Shown piece by piece: positions 55,000 to 64,000 of a stretch of DNA of 64,000 nt. The translations under genes and the position numbers were made by a program. Each line of letters opens with the position of its first letter. Positions within the stretch are counted from its first letter, which is position 1. The notes below the pieces were generated by a model. That model was not told the DNA's origin, did no database searches, and was given only the letters and a program-made list of their open reading frames with translations. This stretch comes from Methylomonas aurea (GTDB lineage: Bacteria > Pseudomonadota > Gammaproteobacteria > Methylococcales > Methylomonadaceae), in the NCBI RefSeq assembly GCF_024505045.1, contig NZ_JANIBM010000005.1:124001-188000 (forward strand), read 5' to 3'.

Positions 55000-55734
55000 A
55001 TGTTGCAGAACACCAAACTCGAGCCTATCCCGATATTTAGCGAATACTCCGCAAAGCTGGCCGATCTCGAAACGGCATATGCCGAGAACTTGCAGCGCTT
55101 AACCATTGCCCAAGAACAGATCAAAGCGCTGGCGAAAGACAACCTGTCCTGTAAGAAAAGATTGAAAAAGTTGGCGAAGCGCTACCTGCAGGCACGTTAC
55201 TTTGCCGATCACGACGATTTGACGGGGCTGCCGAACCGGCGCCTGTTCGAAGACCGCCTGAAACTGGCAGTCGCCCAATCGCCGCGGCGCCATAAACCGG
55301 TGGCGTTGCTGTTTCTCGATTTGGACAAGTTCAAACACATCAACGACAGCTTCGGCCATGCGGTGGGCGACCGGATTTTGCAGCAAGTGGCGCAGCGGCT
55401 GACAGCCTGCATCCGCCGCGGCGATACCGCCTGCCGCTACGGCGGCGACGAATTTATCGTAATGTTGCCGGAAATGTCTGGCCAAGACAGCGGCGACATT
55501 GTCATCGACAAAATCCGCAAGCGATTATGTATGCCGTACCGCGTCGACGATCTCGACATCGAACTCACCATCAGTATCGGGATCGCCACCTATCCGGCCG
55601 ACCAGCAAAATATCGAAGAACTGATCGGCCAAGCCGATGCAAACATGTATCGGGCCAAAAAGTGCATGAAGCAGTTGTTGCGCTTCGATCCGGCGCAGGC
55701 CTTAACGCCCTATGCCCCAGCGGCGGGTAAGTAG
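55000..55734 (+). CDS. diguanylate cyclase (coiled coil plus GGDEF)
   Basis: The protein has 244 residues. An N-terminal helical coiled coil (about 15-65) leads to a GGDEF domain (about 70-235). The active-site motif G-G-D-E-F is at 148-152, with an inhibitory-site R-x-x-D (Arg139, Asp142) in the correct place, so the enzyme should make c-di-GMP and be inhibited by its product. No sensor domain beyond the coiled coil is visible. The 3' end overlaps the end of the hybrid kinase gene by 25 bases. Confidence 0.93.
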   Translation: MLQNTKLEPIPIFSEYSAKLADLETAYAENLQRLTIAQEQIKALAKDNLSCKKRLKKLAKRYLQARYFADHDDLTGLPNRRLFEDRLKLAVAQSPRRHKPVALLFLDLDKFKHINDSFGHAVGDRILQQVAQRLTACIRRGDTACRYGGDEFIVMLPEMSGQDSGDIVIDKIRKRLCMPYRVDDLDIELTISIGIATYPADQQNIEELIGQADANMYRAKKCMKQLLRFDPAQALTPYAPAAGK

Positions 55735-58700
55735 CTTGCGATCAATTCCAACAGGCGTTCCGGTTCCAGCGGCTTGGAGAACGCCTTGCAATTCGGCAAC
55801 TGCTTGCCCAGCGTTTTCGTCAACCCGGTGTTGCCGGTGACGATCAGCGCCGGTAGCTCGACGCCGGCCGCGGCGCGAATCCGGTCGACGGTTTCGATGC
55901 CGTCCAAACCCGGCAGTTGGTAATCGCTGATAATCAAACTCGGTCGCAAGCCGTCCGCAATCGCGGCCATTGCCGCCTCGCCGTTCTGGACGAAATAGCC
56001 GCTGATGCCGTGCGCTTCGAACAGCATTTTCACCGCTTTGCAGATCGCCGGATCGTCGTCGATGAACAAAATGTGAGACGAGCTATTGTTGCAAACGGCC
56101 GGCTTTACCGGCACGACGGCGGCGGATGGAGGCAGTGCACTACCCAACGGCACCTCCACCGAGAACACCGAGCCGACGCCCGCCTGCGACGCCACTGCTA
56201 ACTGCAAACCGAGAATGTCGGCGATATGCTTGACGATGGCCAACCCCAGACCCAAGCCTTTGTCGCGGTGGCGCTCGGCGTTATTCACCTGGTAATACGC
56301 CTCGAAAATATGCGCCAAACTATCGGGCGGCATACCGATGCCGGTATCTTCCACCGAAATCCGCGCCGTGCGGCCGCAGCAAGTGCAGGATACGGTGATT
56401 TGGCCGCGCTCGGTATACTTGATGGCGTTAGCCACTAAATTGCCGACGACGCGTTCCAGCAAAGCCGGGTCGCTATGTATCGTGCAGTCCTCGTGGCGAT
56501 AGTCGAGCCGAATGCCCTTGATCGCCGCCTGCGGCACGGTGGTGGCGGCAAGGCGGTCGAACAGTTCGCGCAGCGGGAAATCGCGTTTACTGGGAACGAT
56601 AATGCCGCTTTCCAAGCGGGCGATGTCGAGCAGCGCGTCGAGGATAGAGCCCATCATCGCGATCGACTCGTGCAGATCGTCGCACAGCGCCTTACTGTCG
56701 GACGCCTCCAGTCGCTTGGCCAGGACCGACAGGTACAAATCGGCCGACTGTAGCGGCTGGCGCAAATCGTGGCTGGCCGCATTCAAAAACCGGGTTTTGA
56801 ACTCGTTGGCTTTCTCCGCCGCAATCAGCGCTTCTTTGAGTTCCTGGGTCCGCGCTTTCACTGCGGTTTCCAGATGCCGTTTGTTGTCGCGCAATTCGGC
56901 TTGGCTATGTTTCAGTGCGGAAATATCCGAAACCACCGTCAACACTGTCTCCTGCTCGCCGTTTTGCTTGTGCAAGATACAGACGTACTGGTTGACCCAA
57001 TGCAGCGCGCCGGATTTGCAAACATAGCGAGCTTCGACTTGGAAGAATCGGATGTTGCCTGCGGTTAGCTCCCGAAAGTTGCGCAGGTAGGCTTCGATGT
57101 CGGCGGAATACATGATTTTGTTCAGCGGCAGTCCCTGCAGTTCTTCGCGGCTATACTCCAGTAAATTGCAATAAGCCGTGTTGCAATCCAACAGATTTCC
57201 GCTCCTGTCTCTGACCGAAATCCCGACCAAGGCATTGTTGAAAACGTTGCGGAAGTGTTCCTCGCTTTGCCGCAGTTTGGTTTCCGCCTGGCAGCGTTTG
57301 ATGAAATTGGCCGCCTGTTGCGCATAGATGTCGAGCATGCCGGCTTCCAGGCTGTCCAACGCCCGCGGCGAACGGAAATGGGTGGATATCACGCCGATCG
57401 GTTGGCCCTCGCGCGACATCAACGGCGTGCTTTGCACGGCCCGGAAACCGGCCTGGCGGGCGACATCGCGGAACGGTGCAAAAAACGGGTCCTGTTCAAC
57501 GTCTGAGATGACCTTCCTCTGGCGGGTACTCAATGCCACGCGGCAAGCGGTCGGCGTTGATGGCGACACGCTGCGGATAAAGTCCAGAAAATCCTGGCGA
57601 AAGCCTTGCTGCGCCACAATCTGTAAATCACCGTCCTTGCTTAGCAATTGGATGTTGCCCATGTCCGTCTGCAGCAAGCCCATGGTCGCGGTCAGCATTT
57701 CCTGGAGCCCGTCCTCCAGATTGTTGGTTTGCCATAGCCGAAAACAGGCGCTATTCAGCAATTCCAAAGCTTCCTCTTCGCGTTTCAGATCGTGAATATC
57801 GGTGCAGATGCCTAGCCATTCGCCGGCATCGCCGGTGATTTTGTGCAACGCTACCACTCGGATCTGCCACCAGCGGTAACTGTTGTCGAAGTTGAGTAAG
57901 CGGCATTCCAGGTTAAACGAAGCGTGTTCGCGAATGGCTCGTTCCCAGGCCATTATCGCCCGCTGGCGATCGTTCGGGTGAACCTGGGCGAACCAGACGT
58001 CGTCCGGATGTTGCGGATTCGGGCAATCGAGGTAAGCCAACCACTGCGTATTGGCAAAACGGATGACGCCGGCGCTATCGGCAATCCAGGCCATCTGCGG
58101 CATGGATTCGATCAGGCTGCGGAACAACCGTTCGCTGGCGGCCAGATTCCGGTAACTTTGTTGCAAATCCAACTCGATCTGTTTCAGCTGGTTGATGTCG
58201 ACGGCGATTACCATCAGTTGCATCGGGTCGCCCGGCAGAGTGGAGCCGTATTTTCGCACCCAGACGGGTTGCCCGCTCTTGGCGATATAACGGTTTTCGA
58301 TGACGAACGACGCGATTTCGCCGCCGACCACTCGCCGGACTTCGGCCAGGTTGGCTGCTAAATCATCGGGGTGGATCAAGTTCCGGAACTCGAGATTTTG
58401 CAGTTCCGCCAACGTATAACCGGTGATGGCGCAGTACGCGCTATTGCAATATTGAAAACGCCCGGCCAGACCGGTGATGGCAATGCCGGTGACGGCGTTG
58501 TCGAAGATTTTGTGGAACTGGTCTTTGCTGTTGCGCAGTTTGATTTCCGTTTCCTTGCGCGCCGTGATGACTTCGGTGAACAAAATTGCGCCGCCGACAT
58601 TGCCGTCGTCGGCGTACCACGGGCACATTTCCCATTTCACCCAATCCGTTCGGCCGTCGGCGCGGACGAACACGTCTTCGTCGGTACGCAGCACCTCGCC

Positions 58701-59303
58701 GGCCAGGCAGCGGCGGTGGATGGCGCGCCAGCGGTCCGGAATATCCGGAAACACCTCGTAGTGGCTCAAGCCGATGATGTCGCGCCGTTCCAGCCGGTAG
58801 TCCTCCAGCCAGCGCCTGCTCACCGCCAGATAGCGCATGTCCCGGTCGAACATCGCGATGGCGGACGGCGCATGTGCCAAGAACAGGCGGAAGCGCTCGT
58901 CGTTGATCAGCGCCCGTTCGGCCTGTTTCAGATGGCTGATGTCGCGGACACTGCAGACGATGATCAATTCCGGCTCGGTTTGTAGCGGACTCAACCCGAT
59001 TTCCAGCGGAAATTCGCGGCCGGACTTATGCAGGCCCCACAGGTTCAGGTCGCTGCCCATGCGCCTGGCCGCAGGGTCTGCCATGTAACTTTGCCGCTGC
59101 TGGTGGTGGGCAGCACGGAAACGTGGCGGCAGCAGCAGGTCGATATCCAACTTTTCCAATTCGGCGCGGGTGTAGCCGAACACGGTTTCGGCCACACTGT
59201 TGGCGAACAGAATCCTGTGCCGGCTATCGAGCAACAGCGTCGCATCCGGCAGGGTATCGATGAATTGCTTGAAGGGCGCCAGTGCCGAAGCGGGCTGGTT
59301 CAT
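55710..59303 (-). CDS. hybrid histidine kinase: PAS x5, GAF, HisKA, HATPase, receiver
   Basis: The protein has 1197 residues. PAS domains lie at about 10-125, 130-255, 265-380, 395-510 and 680-800, with a GAF domain between the fourth and fifth (about 520-670). HisKA (about 845-910) has A-A-S-H-D-L-R-Q-P-L-Q with the phospho-His; HATPase (about 955-1065) keeps the N box N-L-V-A-N-A-I-K-Y and G1 D-T-G-I-G-M-P; the C-terminal receiver (about 1080-1190) has D-D and the acceptor in I-I-S-D-Y-Q-L-P. There are no membrane segments, so it senses cytosolic signals. It follows a FixJ-like regulator by 62 bases. Confidence 0.93.
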   Translation of the reverse strand: MNQPASALAPFKQFIDTLPDATLLLDSRHRILFANSVAETVFGYTRAELEKLDIDLLLPPRFRAAHHQQRQSYMADPAARRMGSDLNLWGLHKSGREFPLEIGLSPLQTEPELIIVCSVRDISHLKQAERALINDERFRLFLAHAPSAIAMFDRDMRYLAVSRRWLEDYRLERRDIIGLSHYEVFPDIPDRWRAIHRRCLAGEVLRTDEDVFVRADGRTDWVKWEMCPWYADDGNVGGAILFTEVITARKETEIKLRNSKDQFHKIFDNAVTGIAITGLAGRFQYCNSAYCAITGYTLAELQNLEFRNLIHPDDLAANLAEVRRVVGGEIASFVIENRYIAKSGQPVWVRKYGSTLPGDPMQLMVIAVDINQLKQIELDLQQSYRNLAASERLFRSLIESMPQMAWIADSAGVIRFANTQWLAYLDCPNPQHPDDVWFAQVHPNDRQRAIMAWERAIREHASFNLECRLLNFDNSYRWWQIRVVALHKITGDAGEWLGICTDIHDLKREEEALELLNSACFRLWQTNNLEDGLQEMLTATMGLLQTDMGNIQLLSKDGDLQIVAQQGFRQDFLDFIRSVSPSTPTACRVALSTRQRKVISDVEQDPFFAPFRDVARQAGFRAVQSTPLMSREGQPIGVISTHFRSPRALDSLEAGMLDIYAQQAANFIKRCQAETKLRQSEEHFRNVFNNALVGISVRDRSGNLLDCNTAYCNLLEYSREELQGLPLNKIMYSADIEAYLRNFRELTAGNIRFFQVEARYVCKSGALHWVNQYVCILHKQNGEQETVLTVVSDISALKHSQAELRDNKRHLETAVKARTQELKEALIAAEKANEFKTRFLNAASHDLRQPLQSADLYLSVLAKRLEASDSKALCDDLHESIAMMGSILDALLDIARLESGIIVPSKRDFPLRELFDRLAATTVPQAAIKGIRLDYRHEDCTIHSDPALLERVVGNLVANAIKYTERGQITVSCTCCGRTARISVEDTGIGMPPDSLAHIFEAYYQVNNAERHRDKGLGLGLAIVKHIADILGLQLAVASQAGVGSVFSVEVPLGSALPPSAAVVPVKPAVCNNSSSHILFIDDDPAICKAVKMLFEAHGISGYFVQNGEAAMAAIADGLRPSLIISDYQLPGLDGIETVDRIRAAAGVELPALIVTGNTGLTKTLGKQLPNCKAFSKPLEPERLLELIASYLPAAGA

Positions 59304-59365
59304 GGTAACACCGGCCTCCAGATTTTACGCCTGGGTGGGGCGCGCGAAAAGTAACAGTCGGCCGG

Positions 59366-60013
59366 CTACGGTTCCGAGTGGTCGCCGTAAGCCAGACCGG
59401 ATTCGGTAGCCAGTTTGACCAAATCGAGCAGATTTGTCGAGCCGGTCTTGTGCATCAGGCTGCTCTTGTGCTTTTCCACGGTTCTATGGCTGATGTTCAA
59501 ATTGCGGGCGATTTCCTTGGCGCTGGCGCCGTTGATCGCCAACTGCATGACTTCCCGTTCCCGCTGGGTCAATTGTTCCACCCGCTGGCGGGCTTGTTGG
59601 CGGCGGTCAGCTATCCCCAGCATCTGCTCGGATTTCGCCAAGGCCGAATGGACGGCGACCAACAATTTTTCCCGGGCCACCGGTTTGACCAGATAATCCT
59701 CGGCGCCGGATTTGATGGCCCGGACGCTGGCCGAAAATTCGCCGTATCCGGTCAGGATGATCACCGGCAAGGCAATGCCTTTCCGGATCAGCGTTTCTTG
59801 CAGTTCCAGGCCGTTCATGCCCGGCATGTGCATGTCGACGATGGCGCAACTGCGACTCTGCGGTAGTTCCGCCGCCAAAAAGTCCTCCGCACAATGGAAT
59901 GCGCTGACCGCCATGCCTTCCTGTTCCAGTACTAACATCAAGGATTTACGCAGCGAGGCGTCGTCGTCGACCACAAATATCTTGGGTAAGGGGCGAATCG
60001 GTAGCTCAGTCAT
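59366..60013 (-). CDS. FixJ/LuxR-type response regulator
   Basis: The protein has 215 residues from ATG 60013; frames open upstream but lack a better start. The receiver (about 10-125) has V-V-D-D-D and the phosphoacceptor in V-D-M-H-M-P-G. The LuxR-type helix-turn-helix has L-T-Q-R-E-R-E-V-M-Q-L (about 145-155) and A-K-E-I-A-R-N-L-N-I-S-H-R-T-V-E-K-H. It probably activates genes after phosphorylation by the hybrid kinase next door. It is closely similar in layout to the regulator at 60324. Confidence 0.93.
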   Translation of the reverse strand: MTELPIRPLPKIFVVDDDASLRKSLMLVLEQEGMAVSAFHCAEDFLAAELPQSRSCAIVDMHMPGMNGLELQETLIRKGIALPVIILTGYGEFSASVRAIKSGAEDYLVKPVAREKLLVAVHSALAKSEQMLGIADRRQQARQRVEQLTQREREVMQLAINGASAKEIARNLNISHRTVEKHKSSLMHKTGSTNLLDLVKLATESGLAYGDHSEP

Positions 60014-60323
60014 GGCAGACAAAATAGCAAGGGCGTTCGACCGCTGTAAATGGGGATTAACACTTATCGCGGGATGGGTTCCGCCAGCGCCGGCGTGACG
60101 GTGCGATGAGCGTTTGCGCTCATTGCTTTGACGGCGGGCAATGTCCGCCATGAATTGCGGGCGGGAGATCTCGGCAAACCACAACGATTGCCGCGAACGA
60201 GGTCAGCTACCTTTGCCGCCATTTGCAGTCCGCATGTGCGCCAGATCGAGGCCTGCTTCGATAGAGCTGCGCAGGAAGGCTCAGGCAAGGGATTGCGGCT
60301 ATCCCGGCCGCCGCTCGCTGGGG
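60014..60323 (-). other. 310-base spacer between the two response-regulator genes
   Basis: A small hairpin ATGAGCG / CGCTCAT (60106-60123, four-base loop) and a GGCGG/CCGCC pair follow on the 60100-60150 stretch. There is no convincing gene. The spacer probably holds the promoter of the regulator at 59366. Confidence 0.5.
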
Positions 60324-60986
60324 TTATTCGGCCTTCAGACTCAGCCCAAGGTCGTCTTCGTTCAGTGCGCCGGAGGTCAATACATCGGAAAGCAAGTCCA
60401 GCATGTTCTTGGCGCCGGTTTTCAGTAACAGGCTGCTCTTGTGCTTTTCTACGGTGCGGAAACTGATATTGAGGTCGCGGGCGATCTCTTTGGCCGAGAA
60501 ACCCTCGGTAGTCAAGCGCAGCACTTCCCATTCCCGTTGCGTCAATTTTAGCGTGCGCGACTTTACTTCTTGCTGGCGCTTGATTTTGGCTTGCATCAGC
60601 TCGCTTTTCGCCAAACTCGCCTGAATCACGGGTAGCAGTTTTTCGACGGTGATCGGCTTGACCAGGAAATCCTCGGCCCCGTGTTTGATCGCGGCGACGC
60701 TCATCGGAATTTCGCCGTGTCCGGTCAGAAACACAATCGGCAACGCGATGTCGTTGTCGATCAGGTGCTGTTGCAATTCCAGACCGCTCCTGCCGGGCAT
60801 GAACATGTCGACGATTGCGCAGCCGTTGCAGCGCGACAGGTCCTCCGCCAGAAACGTTTCGGCGCTGTCGTAGGTTGCAACCCTCATGCCTGCCATTTCC
60901 AGCACCATTGCCAACGACTTTCGCACGGCTTCGTCGTCGTCGATAATGAAAACAGTCTGCGGAGATTCGATTTTTGATTTCACCAT
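60324..60986 (-). CDS. FixJ/LuxR-type response regulator, paralogue of the neighbouring regulator
   Basis: The protein has 220 residues from ATG 60986. The receiver has I-I-D-D-D-E-A and the acceptor in V-D-M-F-M-P-G-R-S-G; the LuxR domain has L-T-Q-R-E-W-E-V-L-R-L (about 155-165) and A-K-E-I-A-R-D-L-N-I-S-F-R-T-V-E-K-H. Sequence and layout strongly resemble the regulator at 59366. The adjacent upstream kinase at 61178 is its likely partner. Confidence 0.93.
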   Translation of the reverse strand: MVKSKIESPQTVFIIDDDEAVRKSLAMVLEMAGMRVATYDSAETFLAEDLSRCNGCAIVDMFMPGRSGLELQQHLIDNDIALPIVFLTGHGEIPMSVAAIKHGAEDFLVKPITVEKLLPVIQASLAKSELMQAKIKRQQEVKSRTLKLTQREWEVLRLTTEGFSAKEIARDLNISFRTVEKHKSSLLLKTGAKNMLDLLSDVLTSGALNEDDLGLSLKAE

Positions 60987-61177
60987 GCAGCGTAGTCTAT
61001 CAGTCGCGAATAACCGGAGCATATGGGTGTTTTTACTCATGGACCCGAATTGCATTTTGCGGTCGAATTGCCGATTGTGCAGGATGTTTTCCGGGTCGGC
61101 GTTAACCGCATCGATTGCCGGACCGAGACAGCGAAAAGGCCGCTCCGCCCGTAAGGCAAGTTGGCTGCCGGCGCCAG

Positions 61178-63490
61178 CTATCGGCCTCGTTTCGCGGTTG
61201 ATGGCCGGCGCTTGGTCTCCGGCAGCGACTCATCCGAACACGCCTCCAACGTCGACAATAGGCTGTCGAATTTGACCGGCTTGCCCAGGACCGGCCAGCC
61301 CGATTCCTTCATGCGCGCCAGATTCTCGGAGGTGGTCTCTCCGGTCAGCAACACGGCTCTGATCGGCCCAGGCGCCGCTTGCCGCACGGCGTCGAGAAAC
61401 TGCAAGCCGTCGATACCGGGCAGGCGATAGTCGCACAGGTAATAATCCGCCGCGTAGAAGGTCGGACTGGCCTGCGCTGCTTCGGCGGAACGGAACAGCA
61501 ACACCTGCAGGCCCTGCATTTCGAATGCAAGCTTGAGGGCTTTGCCGAGATCGGGGTCGTCCTCGACGATCAGCACCCGTTTCCCCGGCGACAGGCCGGA
61601 GCCGGCAACTGCGCCCGTTTCCGCGGTCGAGGGGGCTAGTTCGATGCCGCAGCTCGCATCCAGAGGCACGCTGAATTCGAACATCGATCCCCGGTCCAGC
61701 TCGGAGCGGCAGTGGATTTCGGTGTCGAGCAATTTGGCCAGGCGCTTGCCGATGGACAGCCCCAAGCCGACGCCTTTGGCGCGGTCCCGCTCCGGATTGT
61801 TGATCTGGACGTATTCGTCGAAGATGGCGTTCAGAGCTTGCCGGGGGATGCCGATGCCGGTATCCCAGACCTGAATCAGCGCCCGGTTGCCACGTGGCCG
61901 GATCGCGATCAGGATGCGGCCGCGTTCCGTGAATTTCACGGCGTTGCCGACCAGATTGCGCATCAGGTTCATCAGTAGCTGCCGGTCGGTATACAGCAAC
62001 GGACAGCGCCGCGACCGAAACAGGTCAAACCGCAGCTGATTCGCGGCGGCGAGCGGGGCAAACTCCGCTTTGATCATTACCAGCAAGTCTTGGGAGCAGA
62101 TCGTCTCCGGATCTGCCTGGATAGCGCCGGCCTCAAGTTTGGACATGTCGAGCAATTGGTTGAGTATGTCGCCGAGGGCGCGGGACGAACGCGACAATTG
62201 CTGGACGATCTCTTGTTGTTTTTCGTTCAGGCCGTGCGCCTTTAACACCTCGATCAAGAGCAGAATGGCCTGGAGCGGTTGGCGCAAGTCGTGGCTGGCG
62301 GCGGCCAGAAAGCGGGTTTTGGCACGATTGGCATGCTCGGCATGTTGCTGGGCTTTGACTTGGGCCGCCTCGGCTTGTTTGAGATCGGAGATATCTTGCA
62401 CGGTCCCGACCGCGTTGAGCCATTGCCCCTGCCGATCGAATTCCAGTTCGGCCAAAGCCCGAATCCAGCGGATTTGCCCGCGCACGACGATGCGGTAGAC
62501 CAGGTCATACGGCTCACCCTGCAATGCGGCACACCAGGCGGCTTCGGCTTTATCCCTGTCTTCGGGATGGATCCGCGCGAACCAGACATCGACCGTCGCA
62601 ACGTGTTTATCGTCAAGGTCGAACAGGCGGGCGGTTTCTTGGGTAATCTTGAAAACGTCTTTGTCGTTGGCGTCCATCTGGAAGCTGCCGATACGTCCGA
62701 CGGCCTGTGCTCGCTGCAATTGGGCCTCGCTTTCGCGCAAGCCGTTCTCTATTTCCTTCAGGCGGGTGATATCCCGACCCACCGACTGGATTTCCTTCAA
62801 CTGGCTGGCGGCATCGTAGAAACCGCGGTTGGCGAATTGCATCCAGCGCAACGCTCCGCCGCCGACAACTACCCGGTTCTCGATGAACACGAGGCGATGG
62901 TCCGGCGACATGGTGCGCAGTCGGGCTTCCACCATCGCCAGATCGTCCGGATGAACGACCGGATGCCAGCGTTGGCCGATCAGTTGCTCGCGGGTTTTGC
63001 CGAACAAACGGCAGTAGACGTCGTTGACGAAGACGAAGGTGCCGTCCGGCAGGAAGCGGCTGATGACTTCGGTTTGATCTTCCACCACCATCCGGAAGCG
63101 CGCCTCGCTTTCTTCGAGCAGTCGGCGGGTATGGTGGCTCTCGGTGCGGTCGACAATCGCGCCCACGGTACTTTCGGGGTGGCCGGCCAGGTGCGAGATG
63201 TTGAATTCGTACCAGCCCACGCTGGAGTCCTTGCGCTTCAGCGGGAAACTGCCGTTATAAGCGTCATCCGTTTCGAGCCTGGCATGAACCTCCCTGCCGA
63301 ACGCATCGTAGCTCTCCTGGTCGACGAACAAAATTCGGGTGGATTGCCCGATCAATTCGTCCCGCTCGTAACCGAACATGGCATGCATGGCCCGGTTCGC
63401 CCAGACGATGTGCCTTTCCTTGGTCACCACGAGGGCGATGGAGTAACTCTCGAGGATTGCGGCCGATTGGCCAATTAATGTTTGGAGCAT
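61178..63490 (-). CDS. hybrid histidine kinase: PAS x3, HisKA, HATPase, receiver
   Basis: The protein has 770 residues from ATG 63490, preceded by GAGG. PAS domains lie at about 10-125, 130-250 and 260-370; HisKA (about 385-450) has A-A-S-H-D-L-R-Q-P-L-Q; HATPase has N-L-V-G-N-A-V-K-F and D-T-G-I-G-I-P (about 495-605); the receiver (about 635-750) has E-D-D-P and the acceptor in C-D-Y-R-L-P-G-I-D-G. It is cytosolic. It resembles the kinase at 55710 in its core and lies 190 bases before the regulator at 60324. Confidence 0.93.
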   Translation of the reverse strand: MLQTLIGQSAAILESYSIALVVTKERHIVWANRAMHAMFGYERDELIGQSTRILFVDQESYDAFGREVHARLETDDAYNGSFPLKRKDSSVGWYEFNISHLAGHPESTVGAIVDRTESHHTRRLLEESEARFRMVVEDQTEVISRFLPDGTFVFVNDVYCRLFGKTREQLIGQRWHPVVHPDDLAMVEARLRTMSPDHRLVFIENRVVVGGGALRWMQFANRGFYDAASQLKEIQSVGRDITRLKEIENGLRESEAQLQRAQAVGRIGSFQMDANDKDVFKITQETARLFDLDDKHVATVDVWFARIHPEDRDKAEAAWCAALQGEPYDLVYRIVVRGQIRWIRALAELEFDRQGQWLNAVGTVQDISDLKQAEAAQVKAQQHAEHANRAKTRFLAAASHDLRQPLQAILLLIEVLKAHGLNEKQQEIVQQLSRSSRALGDILNQLLDMSKLEAGAIQADPETICSQDLLVMIKAEFAPLAAANQLRFDLFRSRRCPLLYTDRQLLMNLMRNLVGNAVKFTERGRILIAIRPRGNRALIQVWDTGIGIPRQALNAIFDEYVQINNPERDRAKGVGLGLSIGKRLAKLLDTEIHCRSELDRGSMFEFSVPLDASCGIELAPSTAETGAVAGSGLSPGKRVLIVEDDPDLGKALKLAFEMQGLQVLLFRSAEAAQASPTFYAADYYLCDYRLPGIDGLQFLDAVRQAAPGPIRAVLLTGETTSENLARMKESGWPVLGKPVKFDSLLSTLEACSDESLPETKRRPSTAKRGR

Positions 63491-64000
63491 GGAACGGCCT
63501 CGATGTGCAGGGAAAAGGTTGAGACAAGTATAGGTTCCTCGGCGAATCATCGTGTCGGCGGAACTTGCTCGCGGTTTGTGCCGGGTTATCGGCAGGAAAT
63601 TGGTTGCGGCAGTTTTAGTGGATCCTTCGGCAAAAGTGACCGTTAAATTTCAGGGAGCTACTGATGAGAAGCGGAAATTCCCCGAAAAATCGAATCCGTC
63701 CTGCTTACACCGCCGCGCAGCGCCATCTAAAAGCGGTTAGCTTTAGGATAGCGAAAACGCCGCATCGGCGATTCATCGGTCGCTACCTGCTTATTGATCC
63801 GGCCTTGTGAAGTTTTAATCTCCGTGGCCTTTACGCCCCTTGGCTATTAGCCTTCGAAAGGCTGCCGGCGCTTCGTCAAGGCTCTGCTGGGCGCAGCCGA
63901 AGGGCTCGACACGAACGGGTAAAACATTTAAGGGTTGAATCGATTTGACATGCAATGCGCTGCGCTGCGATGTCCGCACCGGTCTCTGCCGAGTCCGCGT
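63491..64000. other. 510-base right-end region without a recognised gene
   Basis: Nothing convincing was found. Near 63850-63925 a GC-rich stretch (AAGGGCTCGACACGAACGG) looks like the dispersed intergenic repeat remnants common in such genomes. Short open frames here look random. Confidence 0.4.

Noticed and set aside
62279-63478. Open frame of about 400 codons on the plus strand opposite the PAS kinase
   Set aside because: It is a shadow of the kinase coding strand; no domain is recognisable and there is no ribosome-binding site.
63840-63930. GC-rich inverted segments at the right end
   Set aside because: They resemble dispersed intergenic repeat remnants; no gene or defined element could be supported from one copy.

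Overview
The window looks like chromosomal DNA of a gammaproteobacterial methanotroph, most plausibly Methylomonas or a close relative in the Methylococcaceae. This assignment is inferred from gene content: a pyrophosphate-type phosphofructokinase, a methanethiol-oxidase/SBP56 protein, a nif-type flavodoxin next to an iron-sulfur LRV repeat protein, two VPLPA-CTERM surface proteins, and a polar-type flagellar cluster with sigma-54 promoter matches. No insertion sequence, prophage, CRISPR array or rRNA was seen. One tRNA is present, Arg with anticodon CCT.

Layout. 1-2.5 kb: an AT-richer stretch with the end of a methyltransferase gene and two family-2 glycosyltransferases. 2.8-5.3 kb (minus): a tight operon of flavodoxin, 4Fe4S LRV protein, a Sufu-like protein and an ankyrin protein, behind a -24/-12-like promoter. 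5.5-7.1 kb: a zinc-ribbon PD-(D/E)XK nuclease and a small exported helical protein. 7.2-14.5 kb (minus): a PAS3-GGDEF-EAL protein, glucokinase, a 1071-residue bacterial relative of the phosphorylase kinase alpha/beta subunit, and dCTP deaminase. 14.7-18.2 kb: a TetR regulator, an LprI-like protein, a ParE-type toxin-antitoxin pair, a DUF4242 protein and a periplasmic methanethiol-oxidase-like protein. The TetR gene and the DUF4242 gene share a 13-bp operator-like sequence, so the genes between them look like an insertion.

18.3-31.5 kb: gatCAB (minus, interrupted by a Uma2-like gene) diverges from mreBCD-mrdAB-mltB, the rod-shape and cell-elongation machinery. This is followed by an MBOAT acyltransferase overlapping an SGNH-like partner. 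31.5-46 kb: a flagellar block in which flgBCDEFGHIJKL runs on the minus strand from a sigma-54-like promoter, with cheV-cheR upstream. Divergent flgA-flgM-flgN and a YcgR-like PilZ protein follow, with a sigma-28-like promoter before flgM. The PilZ, GGDEF and GGDEF-EAL proteins make c-di-GMP control of motility a recurring theme.

46-52.3 kb: tRNA-Arg, two VPLPA-CTERM proteins either side of a 750-base gene-free stretch, an epimerase-like protein, a B12-binding radical SAM protein, a DUF445 membrane protein and an alpha/beta hydrolase. 52.3-55.7 kb: pfp with a structured 3' region, small uncharacterised proteins and a diguanylate cyclase. 55.7-63.5 kb (minus): a quartet of two hybrid PAS histidine kinases flanking two FixJ/LuxR-type response regulators, apparently two related two-component pairs. 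The last 500 bases hold no recognisable gene.
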